Below, piece after piece: positions 31,158-38,511 of a stretch of DNA of 64,000 nt. This DNA is from Capsulimonas corticalis (lineage in GTDB: Bacteria > Armatimonadota > Armatimonadia > Armatimonadales > Capsulimonadaceae). Location: the NCBI RefSeq assembly GCF_003574315.2, contig NZ_AP025739.1:7316001-7380000 (forward strand), given 5' to 3'. The position numbers and the translations under genes are program-made. The stretch's first letter is position 1. Each line of letters begins with the position of its first letter. Under the pieces are notes generated by a model. It did not search any database, was not told the DNA's origin, and saw nothing but the letters and a program-made list of their open reading frames with translations.

Positions 31158-32270
31158 ATGCAAGACTATCATGCTCTCCTGCGGCGACAGCTCAAGCGGC
31201 ACGTAAAAATCACGGAAGAGATTCCGGAAGATTGGCGCGCTTTTCTGGCTGCGGTCAATCAAGCATACGGAGACTCCGACTCCAGCCGGCGGCTGCTCGA
31301 ACGCGCCGTGGATCTGAGCTCCGCCGAGCTGTTTGAGTCGAACGCGGAACTCCGAGCCATTTTGCAGGCGCTGCCGGACTTTTTGTTTCGCATCGATTCC
31401 CGAAACGCGATCATTCCGCTCGTTCCCTCGGATATCGACCGCTCCGATATCTGCCTGCGCGTTTTGGATGAGACGTCTCACCACCGCTGCGCCGGACAGT
31501 TTCGGGAGGCGCTGGAGCAGATCCGCGCCTCCCATGCTCCGCTCAACTTTGAGTACGAGTTTACGCACGACCATCAGGAATATTTCTACGAAGCGCGCCT
31601 GGCGCCGTTCATGGAGGCGGGAGTGATCGGCCTTCTGCGCGACATTACGGTCCGCAAACAAGCCGAACGCTCTCTCAAAGTCAGCGAAGAACGCGCGCGA
31701 TTGGCCCATCTTGATCTGATGGTCATCAAGGGGGAACTGGAGGCGGAGCAGGAGAAGCTGCGAAAACTGGCGACCGAGGACAACCTGACGGGACTTTGGA
31801 ACCGCCGCGTCATCTTCGAACATCTCGCGGGCGATCTTATCGACGCCAAGCAGAACAAACGCTCGGTCGCGGTCGTGATGGCCGACCTCGACGGCTTCAA
31901 GCAGATCAACGACACCAACGGACACCAGGTCGGCGACATCGTTCTTCAGGAGACGGCAAAGCGGCTGAAGGCGTGCGTACGCACCTCCGACGCCGTGGGG
32001 CGTTACGGGGGCGAGGAGTTCCTGATCATCCTGAACGACTGCGACGGCGACTCCGCTATCCGGCGCGCGGAGGAGCTTCGTCTCGCGGTCAATCGCTCGC
32101 CCATCGCGCTGATCGAAGGCAAGATCGAAGTGACGTGCAGCTTTGGAGTCAGCTGGACGCGCGAAAGCTATTACAGCATCGATCCCATCGTGCGCGAGGC
32201 TGACACGGCCCTGTATCAGGCCAAGCATACCGGCAAAAACAAAGTCGTGGCCGCCTCGATCGCTTACTGA
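31158..32270 (+). CDS. PAS-GGDEF diguanylate cyclase
   Basis: The 370-residue protein has an N-terminal helix (1-65), a PAS-like sensor (about 65-175: 'AILQALPDFLFRIDSRN', 'VIGLLRDITVRKQAERSL'), a coiled coil, and a GGDEF domain. The GGDEF part shows 'DNLTGLWNRRVIFE', 'VVMADLDGFKQINDTNGHQVGD' and the active motif 'RYGGEEF'. The upstream RTSD matches the RxxD product-inhibition site five residues before GGEEF. It would make cyclic di-GMP from two GTP. No membrane segment is seen, so the sensor is cytoplasmic. It precedes another sensor gene in the same direction. Confidence 0.95.
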   Translation: MQDYHALLRRQLKRHVKITEEIPEDWRAFLAAVNQAYGDSDSSRRLLERAVDLSSAELFESNAELRAILQALPDFLFRIDSRNAIIPLVPSDIDRSDICLRVLDETSHHRCAGQFREALEQIRASHAPLNFEYEFTHDHQEYFYEARLAPFMEAGVIGLLRDITVRKQAERSLKVSEERARLAHLDLMVIKGELEAEQEKLRKLATEDNLTGLWNRRVIFEHLAGDLIDAKQNKRSVAVVMADLDGFKQINDTNGHQVGDIVLQETAKRLKACVRTSDAVGRYGGEEFLIILNDCDGDSAIRRAEELRLAVNRSPIALIEGKIEVTCSFGVSWTRESYYSIDPIVREADTALYQAKHTGKNKVVAASIAY

Positions 32271-32396
32271 CCTGAACCGCAATCATCGCGCCACAAAACA
32301 AAATGTCCGCTCGGCGGAGTGGCGCGGGTGAGAAAGGTCATGGTAAAATAAATGACGACCAGCATGCTCTCTCGTGAGAAAAGATAGACGACACTC

Positions 32397-33857
32397 ATGA
32401 CAACGGAATTCCCCACGGATGAATCCCAGCGCCTCATGGCGCTGCGCCAATACGGCGTTCTCGATACTCCTCCCGAAGAACGCTACGACAACATCACCGA
32501 GCTTGCGGCGGCGCTGTGTGACGTGCCGATCACCCTGGTCAGCCTGGTGGATGCGGAGAGGCAGTGGTTCAAATCCAAGGTGGGGATCACAATCGACGAG
32601 ACCCATCGGCGTCTTTCTTTCTGCGCGCATACGATCCGCCAGCAGTCGCCGATGATTATCAACGACGCCAGCAGCGATCCACGCTTCGCGGACAACGATC
32701 TGGTGACGGGAGCGCCGTATATCCGGTTCTACGCCGGATTCCCGCTGACGAATAGCGAGGGCTACGCGCTGGGCACGCTCTGCGCGATCGACACCAAGCC
32801 GCGCGACCTGACGCCGGCGCAGTTCAAGGCGATGAAGGTGCTGACGCAGCAAGTGCTGACGGAGCTGGAGCTCCGGCGGTGCCTAGACGCCCTGGGGCGC
32901 TCGTACGACCAGGCGCGGCGCAGCGAAGATTCGGCCCGCACGCTGAAAGCGGCGATTCTGGACGCGTCGATCGACGCCATCATCACGATCGACAGCGGCG
33001 AAACCGTTCTGGAGTGGAATCCCGCCTCGGAAAAGGTGTTCGGCTATTCCCGGGATGAAGCGATCGGACGCCCCCTGTCCGGCCTGATCGTGCTGTCGTC
33101 GCACGACGATAGGAGCGAGCCGGAGATCGCGCAATTGATCGGCTCCGAGCAGGACCCCGAGCGCAGCGCGCGGCTCGAAGTCATTGGCGTCGGCAAGGAC
33201 GGGCGTTCGTTCCCAGTCGAGATGTCGGCGGTGGCCGTTCCGCTGGACGACCGGCTTTTGTTCACGATCTATCTGCGGGATATCACCGAGCGCAAGCAGA
33301 CGGAAGCCGAGAACGCGCGGCTGCTGGCCAAGACGCAGACCGACGCCCTGTGGCGATGGGGCTTTCTGCGCGATGTCCTGAAGAACGTCACCAACGGCAA
33401 GCTGCGCCTGGCGGAGAATAGCGCCGAGCTGCCCCCGCGCCCGGCGAATCTTATTCCAATCACCCGGGAAACGCTGCCGGAATTCCGCCACCGCGCCATC
33501 CACGCCGCGGAAGCTGCGGAGTTCACCAAAGACAGAATTTACGATCTCGCCACGGCGGTCAGCGAAACGGCGATGAACGCCGTCGTCCACGCCCGCGACG
33601 GACAGGGCTGCGTCTCGATCAGCGACGACGGCGTCATCCAAGTCTGGATCGAGGATCGCGGTCAGGGGATCCATATCGACCACCTCCCGCGCGCCATGCT
33701 GGAAAAGGGCTACACCACCGCCGACAGCTTCGGCCACGGCCTGAAACTGACGCTCCAGACCGCGGACCGCGTCTGGCTCCTCACGAACAGTTCGGGCACC
33801 ACGATCGTCGTGGAAAAGGACCGCGAAGAGCCCATCCCGCCCTGGCTTATCGGCTAA
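32397..33857 (+). CDS. GAF-PAS sensor with RsbW-like ATPase domain
   Basis: The 486-residue protein has three domains. A GAF domain covers about 20-160 ('ALCDVPITLVSLVDAERQWFKSKVG', 'GYALGTLCAIDTKPRDL'), and a PAS domain about 180-305 ('ILDASIDAIITIDSGETVLEWNPASEKVFGY', ending 'DITERKQTEAENARLL'). A HATPase_c_2 domain covers about 365-480, with N-box 'VSETAMNAVVHA', G1 'IEDRGQGI' and G2 'GHGLKL'. No phospho-acceptor His box is visible, so it fits anti-sigma-factor-type kinases rather than classic histidine kinases. It overlaps the convergent gene's end by 11 bases. Confidence 0.9.
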   Translation: MTTEFPTDESQRLMALRQYGVLDTPPEERYDNITELAAALCDVPITLVSLVDAERQWFKSKVGITIDETHRRLSFCAHTIRQQSPMIINDASSDPRFADNDLVTGAPYIRFYAGFPLTNSEGYALGTLCAIDTKPRDLTPAQFKAMKVLTQQVLTELELRRCLDALGRSYDQARRSEDSARTLKAAILDASIDAIITIDSGETVLEWNPASEKVFGYSRDEAIGRPLSGLIVLSSHDDRSEPEIAQLIGSEQDPERSARLEVIGVGKDGRSFPVEMSAVAVPLDDRLLFTIYLRDITERKQTEAENARLLAKTQTDALWRWGFLRDVLKNVTNGKLRLAENSAELPPRPANLIPITRETLPEFRHRAIHAAEAAEFTKDRIYDLATAVSETAMNAVVHARDGQGCVSISDDGVIQVWIEDRGQGIHIDHLPRAMLEKGYTTADSFGHGLKLTLQTADRVWLLTNSSGTTIVVEKDREEPIPPWLIG

Positions 33858-34254
33858 ACTCGCCGCCGGAGGAGACCCGCGAACAGCCGGGAATGTCCGC
33901 CACGCGCTCAAACACGCGCAGGCCGTGATTTCGCGCCGTCGCCACCATCAGGTCCGCCCCTTCGGAGGGGCCGCCGACACGCAAAACCGCGTCGCAGCGC
34001 GCCAGAAGCCGCTCGGCGATCGGGTGAAAGATCTCCTGGAACGGCGCATCCCCCACCCGCTCCGAACCGGCGAGCGCGACGAGCGGCAGCGCGAACCACT
34101 CTCCCACCACCGGCACATGCCCGGCGCGAAAAATCGGGAGCGCCAATTCCTCCATCATCCGCACATTCGCCGCCAGCTTCCCGGGATCGTCGCCGGTCCC
34201 GGATCGGTATGGACCGGCGATCAAAATCATCAGTCCCTTTTCATTGCTCTGCAT
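33847..34254 (-). CDS. DUF4406 / deoxyribosyltransferase-like protein
   Basis: This 135-residue protein reads 'GLMILIAGPYRSGTGDDPGKLAANVRMMEELALPIFRAGHVPVVGEWFALPL', then 'PIAERLLARCDAVLRVGGPSEGADLMVATARNHGLRVF'. That is the Rossmann-like pattern of nucleoside 2-deoxyribosyltransferase-like (DUF4406) proteins, with 'GPYRS' as substrate loop and 'GPSEGAD' as a catalytic-Glu-type loop. AAGGA lies about 8 bases before the ATG at 34254; longer in-frame starts lack a site. Its stop overlaps the sensor gene tail. It is divergent from the DeoR regulator, which may control it. Confidence 0.75.
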   Translation of the reverse strand: MQSNEKGLMILIAGPYRSGTGDDPGKLAANVRMMEELALPIFRAGHVPVVGEWFALPLVALAGSERVGDAPFQEIFHPIAERLLARCDAVLRVGGPSEGADLMVATARNHGLRVFERVADIPGCSRVSSGGEFSR

Positions 34255-34284
34255 GGTTTTCATCCTTCTTCGTGCTTTTGTCGG

Positions 34285-34290
34285 GTACAA
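34285..34290 (+). promoter_or_regulatory. -10 box for DeoR-type regulator
   Basis: TACAAT (34285-34290) stands upstream of the operator-like repeats; a weak -35 lies in the T-rich stretch before it. It would give a leader of about 90 bases that includes the interleaved repeats. Confidence 0.45.
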
Positions 34291-34301
34291 TCGCGCATGA
34301 A

Positions 34302-34375
34302 TCTGCACGAAATTACGCATTTCCATTTACCAGACTCCGTTATTGCATATTTCGTGCAGAATCATGCAATAACGG
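34302..34375. promoter_or_regulatory. Interleaved inverted repeats, likely DeoR operator
   Basis: Two perfect 12-bp inverted repeats interlock: TCTGCACGAAAT (34302-34313) with ATTTCGTGCAGA (34349-34360), and CCGTTATTGCAT (34337-34348) with ATGCAATAACGG (34364-34375). The right arm of the first directly abuts the left arm of the second. The element ends 13 bases before the DeoR start and lies between divergent genes, as expected for an autoregulated operator. In RNA it could instead form alternative hairpins. Confidence 0.75.
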
Positions 34376-34388
34376 GCAAAAAAAAATT

Positions 34389-35144
34389 ATGCTAACCACT
34401 CACCGCAAGCAGCACATCCTCGCCGTGTTACAGCGAGATGGACAGATTATCGCGAAGACGCTCAGCCTGGAGCTCGGGCTCTCGGAGGACACGATCCGGC
34501 GCGATCTGCGTGAACTGGCCCAGGAGGGCCTGCTGCAGCGCGTGCATGGCGGCGCGCTGCCGGCGTCGCCCGCCGTGGTGGACTTCGCGGGGCGTCAGCG
34601 CATTGCGCCGCAGGCAAAGGTGCGGATCGGGCAGGCGGGCGCGCGGATGGTGAGGCCAGGTCAGGTGGTGATCTTGGATGGCGGGACAACCGCCGTGCAG
34701 CTCGCGCGCCATCTGCCGCCGGATCTTGTGGCGACGGTGGTGACGCACAGCCCCAGCATCGCGGTGGAGCTGGCCCAGCACCCATCGGTGGAGGTCGTGG
34801 TGATTGGGGGGCGTTTGTTCAAACACTCCGTGGTGACGGTCGGCGCGGCGGCGATCGAGACTCTGAAGCGCATCCGGGCCGATACTTACTTCATGGGCGT
34901 GACCGGGATCCACCCCGACGCTGGCCTGACCACCGGGGACCTGGAGGAAAGCTATATGAAGCGCCTGCTCAGCGATCAAGCGGCGGACACCGTCGTGCTC
35001 GCCTCCGCCGAAAAGCTCGGCGCCGCATCGCCCTATCTCATCGGTCCGGTCAGCGAGGCGAGCAGCATTATTACCGAGCGGGATGTCCCGGAAAAGCTCA
35101 TCGCGCCGTACCTTGATCTTGGGATTCCCGTCGTTCGCGCGTGA
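34389..35144 (+). CDS. DeoR-family transcriptional regulator
   Basis: The 251-residue regulator has an N-terminal HTH ('RKQHILAVLQRDGQIIAKTLSLELGLSEDTIRRDLRELAQEGLLQRVHGGAL') and a C-terminal DeoR sensor fold with 'LDGGTTAVQLARHLP', 'VVVIGGRLFKHSVVTVGAAA', 'FMGVTGIHPDAGLTTGDLEESYMKR' and 'LASAEKLGAASPYLIGPV'. Such proteins sense phosphorylated sugars. The ATG at 34389 matches the HTH start but follows an A-run with no ribosome site. The interleaved palindrome upstream is its probable operator. No sugar operon is adjacent, so its targets lie elsewhere or include the divergent DUF4406 gene. Confidence 0.93.
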   Translation: MLTTHRKQHILAVLQRDGQIIAKTLSLELGLSEDTIRRDLRELAQEGLLQRVHGGALPASPAVVDFAGRQRIAPQAKVRIGQAGARMVRPGQVVILDGGTTAVQLARHLPPDLVATVVTHSPSIAVELAQHPSVEVVVIGGRLFKHSVVTVGAAAIETLKRIRADTYFMGVTGIHPDAGLTTGDLEESYMKRLLSDQAADTVVLASAEKLGAASPYLIGPVSEASSIITERDVPEKLIAPYLDLGIPVVRA

Positions 35145-35312
35145 CATTGTTGCTGGCCGGCCCGCGCTCCATAAGTGAATTCTAATCGTTTTTCGTCAAG
35201 ATTTAACATTCTCTTAACAAATCCGCCCACATCGCAGAGGTACTATCGTTGTACTCTCCCTGAACGAGATGCACTCAGTTTTGACGGTCCCAACGGAAAG
35301 GTTACCCGTTCC

Positions 35313-36197
35313 ATGACGCCACATTCTCGCTCGAAAAGCGGCTTCACACTCATTGAATTACTCGTTGTCATCGCGATTATCGCGATTCTCGCCGCGATCC
35401 TGTTCCCAGTGTTCGCGCAGGCTCGGGAAAAGGCGCGTCAGATCACCTGCACGTCCAACCTGAAGCAGTTTGGGCTGGCGATCCTGCAATACGCTCAGGA
35501 TAACGACGAATCGATGCCGGTGGCTTACAGCGCGGCGTATCAAGTCGGACCGCTGACAAGCCAGCTCGCCGGCACGCCTCAGGTGGGCGTCCATATGGAG
35601 ATCATGCCGTATGTCAAATCCGAGGCGATGTTCAAGTGCCCGGATGACGGCGGCTTTGAGCTGAACGGCGCGAACCCGGACACCGTACCGAACGTGCTGG
35701 CGAACGGAAACGCGATCTCGGGCGCACTGTACCAGCAGGTCTACGGCAGCTCTTACAAGTTCACCCACGAAAACTTCTCGAACCCATTCCCGGTCAAGAC
35801 GCTCACCGGATACGCCACGAACACCGGCGAGTGCACCGGCGGCGGAACGATCACCGTCACGCCGACCGGCTATAACTACAATCCCCCGGGGGCGTGCAGC
35901 GGGACCGCTCCCGGCGTCGTGGCGCTTTCCTACTTCTCGCGCCCGTCGGAAACACGGATGATGCGCGACTTCAACCCACCCTTCGATCAGGATGACGACA
36001 AGGTCTGGCATCCCAACGGCGGCTCCGTGGCGTATGTCGACGGCCACGTGAAGTTCCTGATCGGCGCCAAGGCCCCGCTCGGCCCCGGCAACCCCGGCTC
36101 CAGCAACGGCTACTTCAAGGGATGCGACGGCCCGGACTGGGCGTTCGACGATCCCGGCTCCTGCAACAGCTCCGGCTTCCAGCGCAACGGCGATTAA
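35313..36197 (+). CDS. Prepilin-like DUF1559-type secreted protein
   Basis: The 294-residue protein begins with a type IV prepilin segment, '[30 protein letters not shown]', cleaved after the Gly, followed by '[28 protein letters not shown]'. Near the end it has the H-x9-DG-type motif '[20 protein letters not shown]'. This combination marks the large DUF1559/pseudopilin-like families of Planctomycetes and Armatimonadota, thought to form minor pilins or surface proteins. The body is Gly/Asn/Pro-rich with two pairs of cysteines. The ATG at 35313 follows AAAGG at about 12 bases. A strong terminator follows. Confidence 0.92.
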   Translation: MTPHSRSKSGFTLIELLVVIAIIAILAAILFPVFAQAREKARQITCTSNLKQFGLAILQYAQDNDESMPVAYSAAYQVGPLTSQLAGTPQVGVHMEIMPYVKSEAMFKCPDDGGFELNGANPDTVPNVLANGNAISGALYQQVYGSSYKFTHENFSNPFPVKTLTGYATNTGECTGGGTITVTPTGYNYNPPGACSGTAPGVVALSYFSRPSETRMMRDFNPPFDQDDDKVWHPNGGSVAYVDGHVKFLIGAKAPLGPGNPGSSNGYFKGCDGPDWAFDDPGSCNSSGFQRNGD

Positions 36198-36231
36198 CAC
36201 CTCGCGGCAACGGTTTGCAATCTCCTAACGA

Positions 36232-36277
36232 CGGGAGGCGTCTGGCTTTTTGGGCCAGACGCCTCCCGCGTTTGTTT
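36232..36277 (+). terminator. Perfect 15-bp rho-independent terminator
   Basis: CGGGAGGCGTCTGGC and GCCAGACGCCTCCCG pair around tttttgg, followed by cgtttgttt, 35 bases after the prepilin-like gene. Confidence 0.9.
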
Positions 36278-36356
36278 GGCATGTTTCTTGCACGGCAGAG
36301 CATCGTAAGACCAAAGAAGTTCGTCTGGATCGTAACTCTATGTCAGGAGATCCCTC

Positions 36357-36971
36357 ATGAAATATGGTTTTGCGCTTGCCACAGCCGCGCTCACAATTCT
36401 CAGCAGCGCCGCATTCGCCCAAGCTCCCGTCAACGCGTCGCCAAGCATCGTTATCACCGTGGACGAACACGGCCACGGCATCGCCACTAGCAGCGCCAGC
36501 CCTGGCGTGACATTCACGCTTCCCTCCGCCTATATCCCCGATCCCGGTCCCGGCGGCAACCCATCGGCGCTGACCTACTCGCTCGGCTTTCCGCCCGCAT
36601 TCGTTCCCGGAGACGTGATTGTCGTGGATAGCCCATCCTCTGGATTTCAATTTAGCGATCTGGTCCGTTTCAATCCTTCAGATCAAAACACGCCGGCCAC
36701 ACTGGTTTTTTATTCGTTTGATGAGGGCGTCAACTCACTCCCGACTTCGATTTATCCGTTCTTCTCATTCGCCGAAGAGGACAGCAGCGGCGTCGCCACT
36801 TATGTCCCTCAGTCCGGCGATCCCGGCTATATCGATGGTTTCAATCTCACGTACCACTTCGTGAGCGACGCCGTCGTGCCAGAGCCCTCCACATTCGCCG
36901 TTCTAGGCTTCGGAGCCTTCGGCGTCGCGCTTCTCGTTATCGGGACACGCCGTCGCAAGCTCTCTGTCTGA
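36357..36971 (+). CDS. PEP-CTERM sorted surface protein (copy 1)
   Basis: The 204-residue protein has a signal peptide (MKYGFALATAALTILSSAAFA), a beta-rich body and a PEP-CTERM tail: 'VVPEPSTFAVLGFGAFGVALLVIGTRRRKLSV'. The Pro-Glu-Pro is followed by a membrane helix and basic residues, recognised by the exosortase system. The body contains 'DPGPGGNPSALTYSLGFPPAFVPGDVIVVD' and 'LVRFNPSDQNTPATLVFYS', shared with the next gene. AGGAGATCCCTC precedes the ATG. No exosortase gene is in the window. Confidence 0.92.
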   Translation: MKYGFALATAALTILSSAAFAQAPVNASPSIVITVDEHGHGIATSSASPGVTFTLPSAYIPDPGPGGNPSALTYSLGFPPAFVPGDVIVVDSPSSGFQFSDLVRFNPSDQNTPATLVFYSFDEGVNSLPTSIYPFFSFAEEDSSGVATYVPQSGDPGYIDGFNLTYHFVSDAVVPEPSTFAVLGFGAFGVALLVIGTRRRKLSV

Positions 36972-36994
36972 CCGCTTTTTCCCTCAAACTCCCC

Positions 36995-37035
36995 GCAGCC
37001 CTGCCGCCTTTCCTCAGGCGGCGGGGCTCTTTCTT
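36995..37035 (+). terminator. Terminator between PEP-CTERM genes
   Basis: AGCCCTGCCGCCT and AGGCGGCGGGGCT pair with one mismatch around a ttcctc loop, followed by ctttctt. Confidence 0.8.
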
Positions 37036-37156
37036 CTCAAATGCGCTTTATTTCTCCAAAACGTTGCCGAAGCTTGCCTGCTTGGCACGCTTCTTGCAGT
37101 GTCAAAAACCAATATTAGTGACAGTTGAATTGCCATTGCATTTTAGGAGATCTTAC

Positions 37157-37762
37157 GTGAAATACAGCCTCATGACCCTGGGGGCGACCGCAGCTCTCAC
37201 CTTCGTCGCCAGCGGCGCATTCGCCCAAAACCCACCGATCATTCCCGATGTCATTTTCGCTGCGGATTCTCACGGCAACGGACTTGGCTTCGCTCAGGGC
37301 GGTTTCCTCCGTCCGCTGTATTCCTATATCAGTCAGGATCCAGGGCCGGGCGGAAATTCGACGGCGCTCACCTATTCGCTGGATTACCCGCCCTCGATCG
37401 TGCCGGGCGATGTGGCTCTCATCGACCCTAGCAACAGCCACTACGATGGTTTGATTCGCTTTAATCCCGGTGATCAGAACACATCGGCTTCGTTTGTGTT
37501 CTATTCGGCGGAAAACGGAATCAACAGCGGGCCAACATCCTTCTATCCTAACTACACGTTTTCCTTCGAGGATTCCAACGGTATTGCGGAATACATCCCG
37601 CAAGCCAACGATCCGGGCTACGTGGACGGTTTTATCGTAGAATATGTCTTCCTCAACGATGCGGTTCCGGAACCCTCGACGTACGCCGCACTCGGCCTGG
37701 GCATCCTGGGCGTCGCCATGCTCGTCCTGCGATCGCGCCGCCGCCGCACGTTCACCGTCTGA
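37157..37762 (+). CDS. PEP-CTERM sorted surface protein (copy 2)
   Basis: The 201-residue paralogue of the previous gene starts at a GTG (VKYSLMTLGATAALTFVASGAFA, signal peptide) preceded by AGGAGATCTTAC, the same spacing as copy 1. It shares 'DPGPGGNSTALTYSLDYPPSIVPGDVALID', 'LIRFNPGDQNTSASFVFYS' and 'YIPQANDPGYVDGFIVEYVF', and ends with 'AVPEPSTYAALGLGILGVAMLVLRSRRRRTFTV', the PEP-CTERM tail. The pair looks like a tandem duplication that kept each copy's own terminator. The function is unknown; likely extracellular matrix or surface. Confidence 0.92.
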   Translation: MKYSLMTLGATAALTFVASGAFAQNPPIIPDVIFAADSHGNGLGFAQGGFLRPLYSYISQDPGPGGNSTALTYSLDYPPSIVPGDVALIDPSNSHYDGLIRFNPGDQNTSASFVFYSAENGINSGPTSFYPNYTFSFEDSNGIAEYIPQANDPGYVDGFIVEYVFLNDAVPEPSTYAALGLGILGVAMLVLRSRRRRTFTV

Positions 37763-37770
37763 CACCCACT

Positions 37771-37801
37771 GGCCCCTGCTGTTTCCCCATCAGCAGGGGC
37801 C
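37771..37801 (+). terminator. 11-bp hairpin after PEP-CTERM copy 2
   Basis: GGCCCCTGCTG and CAGCAGGGGCC pair around tttccccat, 9 bases after the stop. No long U-run follows. Confidence 0.7.
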
Positions 37802-37884
37802 TCGCGCCTCTCGTCCGCCGCTGCAACCAAATGGACGCTTTCGTGTCTCAAGAGTTAATACACTTGCGATGACCGAGGCTTCCC

Positions 37885-38472
37885 ATGAAACTCTCCCAGT
37901 GCTGGTCCACGATTCGGCTTCCGCTCGTTCTTCTCGCCATCGTTCTCATTCCGCTGAGCATTTACGGCATTGTCCAGGATATTCGGTCGGACTTTCACAC
38001 CATCCAGACTCAGGGGGACGAGTACGCCCGCTCGCCGGGCTGCTCGCCCCGTGCGGAAAACGTCGACCCCGCTCTCTCCCCCTGCACGGAAGCGCCGATG
38101 ACGGTGGTCGATGTGCAAACGCATTCGGAATCTTCCAAGTCGTATGGATCGCGGACGGTCTATGACCTGATCGTCCGCGACCAGTGGGGCGTCACTCAGA
38201 CATATACGCATGTCTATGAGAACTTTGCCGCGTCGCGCCGGCCGGGCGAGCAGATCTCCGCTCAATACTGGCGCGGCCATGTGGAGGAGCTGACCGCCGG
38301 TCAAGATCACTACCCCGTCGGCTACATGCCTCCGCAAGTGCAGCGCAACGGCGCCGTGATTTTTGTCTGGCTCATGGCGCTCTTCGGAAGCTTCGGCGTG
38401 ATCCGCCTGGTCATTCAATTCTGGGACTACCCGAACCTGCCGCCTTTTTACCGGAGATCGATGTTTCGGTAA
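37885..38472 (+). CDS. DUF3592-like membrane protein
   Basis: The 195-residue protein has an N-terminal membrane helix ('LPLVLLAIVLIPLSIYGIVQDI'), an extracytoplasmic beta-rich part with two cysteines ('SPGCSPRAENVDPALSPC'), and a C-terminal membrane helix ('GAVIFVWLMALFGSFGVIRLVIQF'). The layout and 'RPGEQISAQYWRGHVEELTAG' resemble DUF3592 proteins, whose role is unknown. GAGG precedes the ATG. It converges on the GH3 gene with a 39-base spacer. Confidence 0.6.
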   Translation: MKLSQCWSTIRLPLVLLAIVLIPLSIYGIVQDIRSDFHTIQTQGDEYARSPGCSPRAENVDPALSPCTEAPMTVVDVQTHSESSKSYGSRTVYDLIVRDQWGVTQTYTHVYENFAASRRPGEQISAQYWRGHVEELTAGQDHYPVGYMPPQVQRNGAVIFVWLMALFGSFGVIRLVIQFWDYPNLPPFYRRSMFR

Positions 38473-38511
38473 TCGCCCGGTTTGCCGCGACAATCGTCGG
38501 CGACAGCGTCG

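Noticed and set aside
34209-34388. 60-residue N-terminal extension of the DeoR regulator
   Set aside because: It passes through the promoter and operator repeats; the HTH begins at 34389.
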